A stretch of DNA of 57,397 nt. Source: Candidatus Thiodiazotropha sp. GTDB lineage: Bacteria; Pseudomonadota; Gammaproteobacteria; Chromatiales; Chromatiaceae. Position 1 is the stretch's first letter. Every line of letters starts with the position of its first letter. A program made the translations under genes and the position numbers. The stretch lies in the NCBI GenBank assembly GCA_023838465.1, contig JAIVEQ010000027.1:1-57397 (forward strand), given 5' to 3'. Positions 27,290-34,884 of the stretch are shown here, piece by piece. Below the pieces are notes generated by a model. That model saw only the letters and a program-made list of their open reading frames with translations. It had not been told where the DNA came from and searched no databases.

Positions 27290-28480
27290 TTAACAGGCCC
27301 TAGAGAAGGTCAAACGGCTTTCCCGTCCCTGGGCAGGGGCATCCGGTATAAACAGTGAGAGGAGAAAAGAGACGGCCGCCATTGCAGCACCGGCATAGAA
27401 GACCAGGGCAGGTGAACTCAACCAGATTATGCCAAACACGGCGGGTATGACCACTGCTGCAATATGGTTAATGGAAAAACTGACGCCTGCAGTAGAGGCG
27501 ATATCCTCCGGCGCGGCAATCTTTTGGAAGTAGGTCTTCAGTGCGATGGCCATTGCGAAGAACAGGTGATCGATGATGTAGAGTCCGGCAGCAATCGATG
27601 CGGTCTCCACCAGTGCATAGCCGCAAAACACCAGGATTAGGCCTGCATATTCAAAAAGCAGAGCGCGGTGTTCACCAATCCTTCCGATCAGACGACCGAT
27701 ACGCGGGGCAAGGAACACGTTAATACCCGCATTGATCAAAAACAGCATGGCAATTTGGGAAACGCTGTAACCGAATTTTTCAACCATCAGAAAGCCAGCA
27801 AATACGACAAAGATCTGACGACGCGCACCCGACATGAACGTCAGCGTGTAATAGAGCCAGTAGCGTTTCCTGAACACCATGTGCTTATGCTGTTCGGTCT
27901 TCTGTGGGAAGAGTGGGAATCCCAATCCGGCGATCAGAGCAATCACAACAGTAAGTCCACCCATCACCAGATAAATCCATTTATAATCAAGCTGTAAAAG
28001 GTCATCCCCTAACCAGATCAGAGTGAAAGTAATGAGTGAAGCAAACGACCCTGCGGCAATCAGACGTCCAAGTGTTTCAGCGGATTGAGATTTGTCGATC
28101 CACTGTAGGGCTAAAGAGGTCTGCAGGGTTTCGTAGTAATGAAAACCTATCGACATTATGACAGTGGTGATATACAGACCAACCACCGAAGGAAAGAAGC
28201 CGGTAGCAGCGGTGCCCAGGCCCAATAGTGCCAGAGATATATAGGCTAACCGTTGTTCTCGTATGAGCAACAATAGAAATACCACGCCAAAGGCAAGGAA
28301 GCCGGGTACCTCCCGTAGGCTCTGTAGAATGCCCATCTCCCGGCCTGTGAAGGCAGCGCGCTCGATAGCAAAGTTATTCAGCAGGGTCTGCCATGCTGCA
28401 AAACTGAGCGGTACAGCAATCGCCATCAGTAGCAGAAGCACCTCTGGTCGGCGGAATTTTGGTTGGTTTGCACTCTCCAT
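27290..28480 (-). CDS. MFS transporter
   Basis: 396 residues from the ATG at 28480 (an in-frame start 84 nt earlier adds a polar tail). Twelve hydrophobic segments in two halves with a polar loop near residue 190 (PLFPQKTEQHK). It is a major facilitator exporter or importer of unknown substrate. The last codons (S-R-A-C-stop) lie inside GGGCCTGTTAACA, half of the 22-bp palindrome found at 34413-34434, so the gene end may have been altered by that repeat. Divergent from an AraC-type regulator 44 bp away, the usual layout for a regulator and its transporter. Confidence 0.85.
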   Translation of the reverse strand: MESANQPKFRRPEVLLLLMAIAVPLSFAAWQTLLNNFAIERAAFTGREMGILQSLREVPGFLAFGVVFLLLLIREQRLAYISLALLGLGTAATGFFPSVVGLYITTVIMSIGFHYYETLQTSLALQWIDKSQSAETLGRLIAAGSFASLITFTLIWLGDDLLQLDYKWIYLVMGGLTVVIALIAGLGFPLFPQKTEQHKHMVFRKRYWLYYTLTFMSGARRQIFVVFAGFLMVEKFGYSVSQIAMLFLINAGINVFLAPRIGRLIGRIGEHRALLFEYAGLILVFCGYALVETASIAAGLYIIDHLFFAMAIALKTYFQKIAAPEDIASTAGVSFSINHIAAVVIPAVFGIIWLSSPALVFYAGAAMAAVSFLLSLFIPDAPAQGRESRLTFSRAC

Positions 28481-28524
28481 AGAATGGATTATGGGTGATA
28501 ATTGCGTGACGTAATAGCTATAAT

Positions 28525-29346
28525 ATGACAATGAATGTAGAAAAAAGGACAGTCGATCCCTCAACCCATGTCGGTCATGTGATCGATCCCGGTCGGCCTA
28601 TCCTTTCCGTGTCAGAAGAGAGGCCCAGTGCCGAATTGGTCTCCAAACATGCCCATCTGCGTGGTCAGCTGCTGTATGCCATCCGTGGTGTGATGAAAAC
28701 TACCACCGAAAAAGGGGCTTGGTTGGTTCCACCCGCCCAGGCAGTATGGATACCGCCAGGTGAGATGCACGAAGTGGAGATGACCCAATCGGTGTCATTA
28801 CGCTCGATCTATGTCGATCCGGCCTACATTGCTAAGCTGCCCGCCAGTTGTTGTGTACTGCGGGTCACGCCACTACTGCAGGCATTGATATTAGAGGCCA
28901 CCACGATTGGCAATGACTACTATCCGAATACTTCAGAAGCCAGGTTGATGATGGTGATTGTTGATCAGTTACAAAAAATCGAGCAGTTTCCATTTCACCT
29001 CCCTTTTTCAGATGAGCCACGCATTCGCAAAATAATCAACGCCCTGGTGACAGACCCTGCTGATACTATGACCCTGGCGCAGTGGGCAACAAGGGTAGGG
29101 GCCAGTGAGCGCACGCTTGGTCGACTGTTTCTTAAACACCTGGGTATGAGTTTCGGCAACTGGCGTCGGCGACTGCGCTTACTCGAGGCGATGGACCGGT
29201 TGGCGAGTGGAGTTTCTGTTACCGAAGTGGCATTTGAGCTGGGATATGGTAGTCCAAGTGCGTTTATTGCCATGTTTCGTGAAAACCTGGGCGAACCCCC
29301 GGCACGGTTTTTCAGCGAGACGGACATACCGGCAGGCGCTGCGTAG
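28525..29346 (+). CDS. AraC family transcriptional regulator
   Basis: 273 residues. Cupin-like N-terminal effector domain (about 30-110, with HAHLRGQLLYAIRG and WVPP/GEMHEV-type segments) and a C-terminal double helix-turn-helix (about 165-265; MTLAQWATRVGASERTLGRL and VAFELGYGSPSAFIAMF), the AraC/XylS hallmark. It should respond to a small molecule and act in cis on the divergent MFS gene; the effector is unknown. Two close ATG codons (28525 and 28531) compete as start. Only 44 bp separate the two genes, so operator and both promoters overlap in that space. Confidence 0.88.
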   Translation: MTMNVEKRTVDPSTHVGHVIDPGRPILSVSEERPSAELVSKHAHLRGQLLYAIRGVMKTTTEKGAWLVPPAQAVWIPPGEMHEVEMTQSVSLRSIYVDPAYIAKLPASCCVLRVTPLLQALILEATTIGNDYYPNTSEARLMMVIVDQLQKIEQFPFHLPFSDEPRIRKIINALVTDPADTMTLAQWATRVGASERTLGRLFLKHLGMSFGNWRRRLRLLEAMDRLASGVSVTEVAFELGYGSPSAFIAMFRENLGEPPARFFSETDIPAGAA

Positions 29347-29810
29347 CAACGATCCAGGCGGTAAAAAATATTCAATAAGATGTAATATCGGCGATGGCCG
29401 GTAGCCTGGCGGTAAGGCAGCATCTCTGTTTGGTCACAATAAGTCACAGATGAGACTTATACTTTCAGCGTCTTACGGTGGGGCAGGGCTCCACCCTACG
29501 GTTCATTTCAAGGTGTAGGGTGGGGCCCTGTCCCGCCAGTCTATTGATGAACAAGACAAAGACTATTCGAGCTAGGTTGTTTAGTTGTAGATAGTCTAAC
29601 CAGGCGATAGGTGTAAAACCTGGACACTGGTTAATGAACTATATTCCAGACAGTAGATGAGTATGTGCCGGAATAGCGAGCGTTGAGGTTTCTGGACGGG
29701 CACAGCTTAGTCCATGTAACACAGAGTTGGCTTTAAGGATTGCATGGTTTATCATCTCTCTCCTTTTTCCTGCCAATGGCCCGTTTAACGGCTCCTGTGG
29801 AGACTCATCA
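29347..29810. other. Intergenic region upstream of rpoZ with REP-like hairpin
   Basis: 464 bp. It holds the REP-like hairpin at 29477-29537 and the rpoZ promoter region, but no gene. A gmk gene, the common neighbour of rpoZ, is not here. Confidence 0.5.
29477..29537. repeat. REP-like hairpin repeat, copy 1
   Basis: 23-nt arms GGTGGGGCAGGGCTCCACCC.. (29477-29499) and their imperfect reverse complement (29515-29537). The left arm with its preceding context (ACTT-CAGCGT-TTA-GGTGGGG-AGGGCTCCACCC) recurs at 51340-51380, so this is a dispersed extragenic palindrome family rather than a single terminator. Confidence 0.7.
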
Positions 29811-30083
29811 ATGGCACGCGTGACAGTTGAAGATTGCATGGACTATGTGGACAACCGTTTTGACTTGGTGCTGCTTGCAACCAAGCGAGCCCGTCAGTTG
29901 GCCAATGGAGTAGAGCCTTTACTGCCCTGGGAGAATGACAAGCCAACGGTAATGGCACTACGTGAAATTGCCGAGGGTTTGATATCTCACAGCGAAATGG
30001 ATAAACAGGCTGCAGAAGAAGAGATGGTAGTGGATGATACCTTGATAAACATCGATGTTACTCCCATGGAGTCTGGAAAATAG
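29811..30083 (+). CDS. rpoZ: RNA polymerase omega subunit
   Basis: 90 residues from the ATG opening [19 protein letters not shown], the strongly conserved RpoZ start; a longer in-frame reading to 29727 has no family support. Includes the ATKRARQL and [11 protein letters not shown] helices that wrap the beta-prime C-terminus. It assists RNA polymerase assembly and forms part of ppGpp site 1 together with beta-prime. spoT follows after 125 bp, the standard gammaproteobacterial order. Confidence 0.96.
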   Translation: MARVTVEDCMDYVDNRFDLVLLATKRARQLANGVEPLLPWENDKPTVMALREIAEGLISHSEMDKQAAEEEMVVDDTLINIDVTPMESGK

Positions 30084-30208
30084 ACTTATCCAATCGACGG
30101 CAGCCTTCCTGGTTGCCGGTCACTTCTCTACCCTCCTCTCAATCGCGACTTGCATAGCAAGGTTGAAAAGGCACAGAATCCGTCATAACCATGACGATGG
30201 AGTGCTGA

Positions 30209-32380
30209 ATGAGCAACCCTTTAGGCCTATTGGAAAATGATCAGAAGACGCCTCGCTTCCTGATCAGTGATCTGTGTGCCTATCTCGAATCATACATTTC
30301 TTCGGAACATATCCGGGAAGTCTATCGTGCCTATCTGTTCGGTGCTGAGGCCCATGTGGGTCAGCATCGCAAGACAGGAGAGCCCTACATCTACCATCCG
30401 GTGGCAGTGGCCCGTATTCTGGCCGACATGCGTATGGATTATAAGTGTCTGATGGCTGCCATACTGCATGATGTCATTGAAGATACACCGACCGCCAAAG
30501 AGCAATTGGCAGATACCTTCGACAGTGAAATTGCCGAACTGGTCGATGGGGTGAGCAAACTCTCTAAGATCGACTTCAATTCCCAGGCCGAGGCACAGGC
30601 TGCCAGCTTGCGTAAGATGTTGTTAGCGATGACCAAGGATATACGTGTCATCCTGATCAAGCTCTCTGATCGACTGCACAACATGCGAACCCTGGGTGTA
30701 ATGCGACCGGAAAAATCACGGCGTATCGCCAAGGAGACCCTGGATATATTTGCGCCGATCGCTAATCGATTGGGTATAAACAGCATGCGTCTGGAGCTGG
30801 AGGAGTTGGGTTTCGCTGCCTACTGGCCGATGCGGTACCGTGCCCTGAAGAATGCCGTTAATGATGCGCGAGGGCACCATCGTGAATTGGTGGAGAATGT
30901 GGAGTCGGCAATACGTACCCGTCTTGATCAGGAGTCAATACAGGGAGAGGTCTTCGGTCGTCAAAAGCATCTTTACAGCATCTATAAAAAAATGGTGGAA
31001 AAGAAGTTGAGCTTTTCCGAAGTGGTGGATGTTTTTGCATTTCGTATCGTTGTGGATTCGGTTGATACCTGCTACCGCATGCTGGGCGCTGTACACAATC
31101 TTTATAAGCCTATGCCGGGACGTTTTAAAGATTACATCGCCATCCCCAAGGCGAATGGTTATCAGTCACTGCATACTGTGCTTTTTGGTCCACAGGGAAT
31201 GCCGATTGAGATACAGATTCGTACCGAGGAGATGGATAAACTGGCCGAGTCGGGTATTGCGGCTCATTGGATGTACAAGACTGGGGAAGCAAGTGGTCAG
31301 TGGGTGAAATCCCGCGCCTCCGACTGGTTGCAGAATCTGTTGGAGATGCAGCAGGGTGTTGGTGACTCGGTGGAATTCCTGGAGCATGTCAAGGTTGATC
31401 TGTTTCCTGATGAGGTTTATGTATTCACCCCACGTGGGCGAATCATGGTATTGCCAAAAGGGGCTACTGTGGTCGATTTTGCCTACAGCGTGCATACCGA
31501 TGTTGGCAATACCTGTGTTGCAGCCCGAGTCGATCGACGCCTGGTGCCGTTGCGTACACGGCTGCACAATGGCCAGACGGTGGAGATCATCAACTCCGAG
31601 ACCGCCGGGCCAAGCCCTGCCTGGCTCAATTTTGTGGTGACCGGCAAGGCGCGGGCAAATATTCGCTCCTACCTGAAAAACCTACAAGCTCAGGAAGCAG
31701 TAAGTTTGGGCAGGCGCCTGTTGGAGCGTGAACTTAGTCTGCTATCGTTGACACTTGATCAAGTCGACCAGAAACGGATCAAGAAGATACTGAAAGAATT
31801 TCGCCTCGATGATCTGGAGATGCTGTTGGCAGGCATTGCATTGGGTAACCATATGCCGATGTTGTTGGCCCGACGGCTGGCTGGAGAGGAGTTGGTGCCG
31901 CAAACGAGTGAGTCGAGTAAACAGGATGAGCTACCGGCTGGATCCTTGGCCATCAAAGGGACCGAAGGGATGGTGGTGAACTTTGCCAAGTGCTGTCGTC
32001 CTATCCCCGACGATGCCATTGTCGGTGTATTTAATCCCGGCAAAGGGATAGTGATACATCGTCAGGGTTGTCCAAATCTTGGTGACTATAAAAAACATGG
32101 GCACAAATGGATAGAAGCGGAGTGGGAACCGGATGTAGAGGGTGAGTTTGCAACCATGATTCGGGTGGAGACAGGAAATCAACGGGGCGTGTTGGCCTCG
32201 GTCGCCTCTGTCATATCCAAGCAGGGTTCAAATATTGAACATGTGGGTTCTGAAGAACGGGATGGTCTTACTTCAACCCTGGTGTTTGTAGTGACTGTAA
32301 AAAGCCGTCAACACCTGGCCAAAATCTTGCGTCATGTCCGCTCGCTGCCATCAATATTGCGGATCGCCAGAGTTAGATAG
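30209..32380 (+). CDS. spoT: Bifunctional (p)ppGpp synthetase/hydrolase SpoT
   Basis: 723 residues. Domains in order: HD hydrolase (HDVIEDT near residue 88), RelA/SpoT synthetase (GRFKDYIAIPKANGYQSLHT near 310, where RFKD is the RxKD signature of bifunctional enzymes), TGS (about 400-460, VFTPRGRIMVLPKGATV), a zinc-finger/conserved-Cys segment with FAKCCRPIPDD, and a C-terminal ACT domain. It makes and degrades the stringent-response alarmones in response to starvation. GGAG lies 10 nt before the ATG. Downstream of rpoZ and followed by an inverted-repeat element and ridA. Confidence 0.97.
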   Translation: MSNPLGLLENDQKTPRFLISDLCAYLESYISSEHIREVYRAYLFGAEAHVGQHRKTGEPYIYHPVAVARILADMRMDYKCLMAAILHDVIEDTPTAKEQLADTFDSEIAELVDGVSKLSKIDFNSQAEAQAASLRKMLLAMTKDIRVILIKLSDRLHNMRTLGVMRPEKSRRIAKETLDIFAPIANRLGINSMRLELEELGFAAYWPMRYRALKNAVNDARGHHRELVENVESAIRTRLDQESIQGEVFGRQKHLYSIYKKMVEKKLSFSEVVDVFAFRIVVDSVDTCYRMLGAVHNLYKPMPGRFKDYIAIPKANGYQSLHTVLFGPQGMPIEIQIRTEEMDKLAESGIAAHWMYKTGEASGQWVKSRASDWLQNLLEMQQGVGDSVEFLEHVKVDLFPDEVYVFTPRGRIMVLPKGATVVDFAYSVHTDVGNTCVAARVDRRLVPLRTRLHNGQTVEIINSETAGPSPAWLNFVVTGKARANIRSYLKNLQAQEAVSLGRRLLERELSLLSLTLDQVDQKRIKKILKEFRLDDLEMLLAGIALGNHMPMLLARRLAGEELVPQTSESSKQDELPAGSLAIKGTEGMVVNFAKCCRPIPDDAIVGVFNPGKGIVIHRQGCPNLGDYKKHGHKWIEAEWEPDVEGEFATMIRVETGNQRGVLASVASVISKQGSNIEHVGSEERDGLTSTLVFVVTVKSRQHLAKILRHVRSLPSILRIARVR

Positions 32381-32487
32381 TAATTTTGAATTGTGAATGT
32401 TGAATTAATACTGTGTTGACGTAACTCACACTTTATTTCGAAGCACACAATAGCAATTCAAAATTCAACATAAAAAATTCAAAATTA
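32381..32487. repeat. Inverted-repeat element between spoT and ridA
   Basis: Arms of about 26 bp, TAATTTTGAATT..ATGTTGAATT at 32381-32407 and the reverse complement at 32462-32487, frame an approximately 107-bp segment that starts right after the spoT stop codon. The AATTCAAAATTCAAC-type sequence is AT-rich and can form a large hairpin. It might be a decayed MITE or simply the spoT 3' region; no target duplication was identified. Confidence 0.5.
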
Positions 32488-32505
32488 ATAATCAGGAGTG
32501 TGTCC

Positions 32506-32889
32506 ATGAGTCGCGAAATCATTCGTACCGATCAGGCCCCACAGGCCATAGGTACCTATTCACAGGCAGTTAAGGTGGGTGATACTGTCTATCTCTCAGG
32601 GCAGATTCCACTAGTACCTGAGACCATGGAAATGGTGGACGGCGATATAGAACAGCAAATTCGGCGAGTGTTTGAAAACTTGCAGGCTGTGGCTCGGGCC
32701 GCTGGCGGTAGTCTGGCCGATATCGTGAAATTGAATGTGTTCCTTACTGATCTGGCGGATTTTCCAGTCGTGAATCAGGTGATGGCAGACTATTTCATTC
32801 AGCCCTATCCAGCCAGAGCGGCTATTGGTGTAGCAGCGTTACCAAAGAGTGCGGGTGTGGAAATGGATGCCATTATGCAGCTTGGTTAA
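32506..32889 (+). CDS. ridA: RidA family enamine/imine deaminase
   Basis: 127 residues from the ATG at 32506 (AGGAG 8 nt upstream). The [13 protein letters not shown] segment carries the Arg, and GVEMDAIMQ the Glu, used by RidA to hydrolyse 2-aminoacrylate and similar imines, protecting PLP enzymes. Length and trimer-type sequence match the archetypal RidA subgroup. Located just after spoT, a common gammaproteobacterial arrangement. Confidence 0.93.
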   Translation: MSREIIRTDQAPQAIGTYSQAVKVGDTVYLSGQIPLVPETMEMVDGDIEQQIRRVFENLQAVARAAGGSLADIVKLNVFLTDLADFPVVNQVMADYFIQPYPARAAIGVAALPKSAGVEMDAIMQLG

Positions 32890-33101
32890 TAGGAGTAGTT
32901 ATGGATTAGCTAGGGATTACCGATAACTGATAAGGTGCAGCTGGGCCGCAACCGACGACTGTTTGTTTATGGGGCATCTTGATGATGATTCACCGCAATG
33001 ATCAATGCTGTAGTGATGGACAGACACTAATATAAAGTTATTTCACCTATGATTGGTATGACGAGGCAATAGAAGCAGGTATCACAGGTCACACAAGTAA
33101 A

Positions 33102-33857
33102 ATGGATAGTCAATTCGAACAGATGGTTCAGGTGAATATTCAGGGGCGGGTGTTTGTCATCTGTACGTCCCTCGGTATGACCGATCAAACCGTCATTGGA
33201 TACTACACCGAGGTCTTGCAGCAGGCGATCGCTTCAATGCTGACCGATGAGAGTACACCTGCTGATTTTCATCGACTACTCACTGAGCAGGCAGAATGGC
33301 TCGAGTCAGAAATCAAGCAGCTTTGCGAGAGTAAGCAACTAGATGCACCTGCTGCACCGCCTAGAAAAACAGATAATCTCAATGAGGATGGTAGTGAGCA
33401 GTCATCCAAACCGCTCAATGCAGACAAAAAGGCCACGGGTTATGTGCCGGAAGCCAAATCAATGCCGGAGCGATTGAAGGATCGCCGCGCCGAGATGGAG
33501 CATTTGTTGGTCAATGATTGTGTGACCCTCAAGTTAGTATCGCCTAAACAGGCCAAAAAGCTCCAACGTGGTTTGGTTGGGCGTGATCCGGAAAAGGCGG
33601 AAGCGGAACTGGTGGGCCAACTACGGAATGCCCTACATGAACAGATACGAAAGTTTATTCGTAAAAATAACGGGGGACCCTGGTCAACGGCTACGCTGCA
33701 GACCGATGTTCGCATGGATATCACCCGTACCCGTACCCTACGCGCACTGGTTACCCTGTCGAGACAGTTATTGAACGAACGGCAAGAGTGGCTATCGAAA
33801 ACTAAAAGCAGCTTGACCGGACGTTTTTTTGGCGGCCGGGTAAAAATGGACAAATAG
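33102..33857 (+). CDS. Hypothetical cytosolic protein
   Basis: 251 residues, no signal peptide or membrane segment. Residues 1-75 and 125-240 are predicted helical and are joined by a polar linker (about 80-120, rich in Ser, Asp, Lys). The C-terminus is strongly basic (RFFGGRVKMDK). I do not recognise the family. It lies 18 bp before a PNPOx-like gene in the same direction, so the two are probably one operon. Confidence 0.6.
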   Translation: MDSQFEQMVQVNIQGRVFVICTSLGMTDQTVIGYYTEVLQQAIASMLTDESTPADFHRLLTEQAEWLESEIKQLCESKQLDAPAAPPRKTDNLNEDGSEQSSKPLNADKKATGYVPEAKSMPERLKDRRAEMEHLLVNDCVTLKLVSPKQAKKLQRGLVGRDPEKAEAELVGQLRNALHEQIRKFIRKNNGGPWSTATLQTDVRMDITRTRTLRALVTLSRQLLNERQEWLSKTKSSLTGRFFGGRVKMDK

Positions 33858-33875
33858 TACAAATATAGGCACGAA

Positions 33876-34415
33876 ATGGGTAAGCAATACGATCAGATCA
33901 ACGATAAACACATCGATTTTATCATTCGCCAAGAACTCTATTTTGTTGCCACAGCAACAAGCGCAGGACGGGTCAATGTCTCCCCTAAGGGGATGGATAG
34001 CCTGCGAATTATCGATGCCAACCAGATTGTGTGGCTCAATCTTACTGGTAGCGGTAACGAGACAGCAACCCATCTGATGGAAGATGGTCGTATGACGCTC
34101 ATGTTCTGCGCTTTTGAAGGTGAGCCCAAAATATTGAGATTGTATGGCAAGGCATCCAGCCACCGGGAGGGTAGTGAGGTTTGGGATGCCCACATCGGTC
34201 GGTTCCCACTACTCTTTGGTGCACGCCAGATTATCCTTATGGATATAGATCTGGTAGCCAGTTCCTGTGGATTTGGGGTACCCCTGTTCGATTATGTCGG
34301 TCAACGAGAGGCACTAACCGACTGGGCAGAGAAAAAGGGTGACAAGGGGATAAAAGAGTTTTGGGAAAGGCGAAATAAACTCAGTGTCGATGGCAAGCCC
34401 ACCGATCTGACCTAG
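33876..34415 (+). CDS. Pyridoxamine 5'-phosphate oxidase-like flavin-binding protein
   Basis: 179 residues. The split-barrel pattern is clear: LYFVATATSAGRVNVSPKG, IVWLNLTGSGNETATHL, MTLMFCAFEGEPKILRLYGKA, as in the PNPOx-like FMN-binding family that includes F420/FMN-dependent reductases. An N-terminal helix precedes it. The reaction is unknown. Its TAG stop codon opens a 22-bp perfect palindrome that separates it from the convergent yjbQ. Confidence 0.85.
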   Translation: MGKQYDQINDKHIDFIIRQELYFVATATSAGRVNVSPKGMDSLRIIDANQIVWLNLTGSGNETATHLMEDGRMTLMFCAFEGEPKILRLYGKASSHREGSEVWDAHIGRFPLLFGARQIILMDIDLVASSCGFGVPLFDYVGQREALTDWAEKKGDKGIKEFWERRNKLSVDGKPTDLT

Positions 34416-34434
34416 GGCCTGTTAACAGGCCCTA
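34413..34434. terminator. 22-bp perfect palindrome between convergent genes
   Basis: TAGGGCCTGTT followed by its exact reverse complement. It begins with the stop codon of the PNPOx-like gene and ends 2 bp before the stop codon of yjbQ, so it can serve as a bidirectional terminator, although neither side has a T-run. Half of it (TGTTAACAGGCCCTA) also occurs at 27288-27302 over the MFS stop codon. Confidence 0.6.
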
Positions 34435-34436
34435 AC

Positions 34437-34853
34437 CTATTCACCATACAGGGTTATCATCACCTGACGCTGATGGGGGTGAGTTCGATGTTCCCACAGG
34501 TAGATGCCCTGCCATGTCCCCAATGCAGGCCTGCCTTGACGGATGGGAACACTCAGATCCATCTTGGTCAGAATCGATCGGATATGAGCCGGCATATCGT
34601 CAGGGCCCTCCATGGTGTGATCGAAAAGCGGGTCTCCATCAGGCACCAATCGAGCCATGATGCGTTCCAGGTCAGAGCGCACAGTTGGATCGGCATTTTC
34701 GCATAGGATCAATGAGGCGCTGGTGTGTTGGATAAAAAGTTGGCAGATGCCTGTAGTGAAACCTGCTTGGCTTATCACCTCTACCACCCTGTTGGTGATG
34801 TCATAGGTGTTTCGATCCTGAGTCTGAATCTGTACTCGCTCCTGTACCACCAT
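34437..34853 (-). CDS. YjbQ family protein (secondary thiamine-phosphate synthase-like)
   Basis: 138 residues from the ATG at 34853, preceded by GGGAGAAAGG; a much longer in-frame reading upstream is out-of-family sequence. Conserved features: GICQLFIQHTSASLILCENADP, a His-rich metal site with DHTMEGPDDMPAHI, GTWQGIYLWEHR. YjbQ proteins have weak thiamine-phosphate synthase activity; their true role is unclear. It is divergent from recG, only about 30 bp apart. Confidence 0.9.
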   Translation of the reverse strand: MVVQERVQIQTQDRNTYDITNRVVEVISQAGFTTGICQLFIQHTSASLILCENADPTVRSDLERIMARLVPDGDPLFDHTMEGPDDMPAHIRSILTKMDLSVPIRQGRPALGTWQGIYLWEHRTHPHQRQVMITLYGE

Positions 34854-34884
34854 TTTTGCCTTTCTCCCGGTTGTTCTGGCATGC

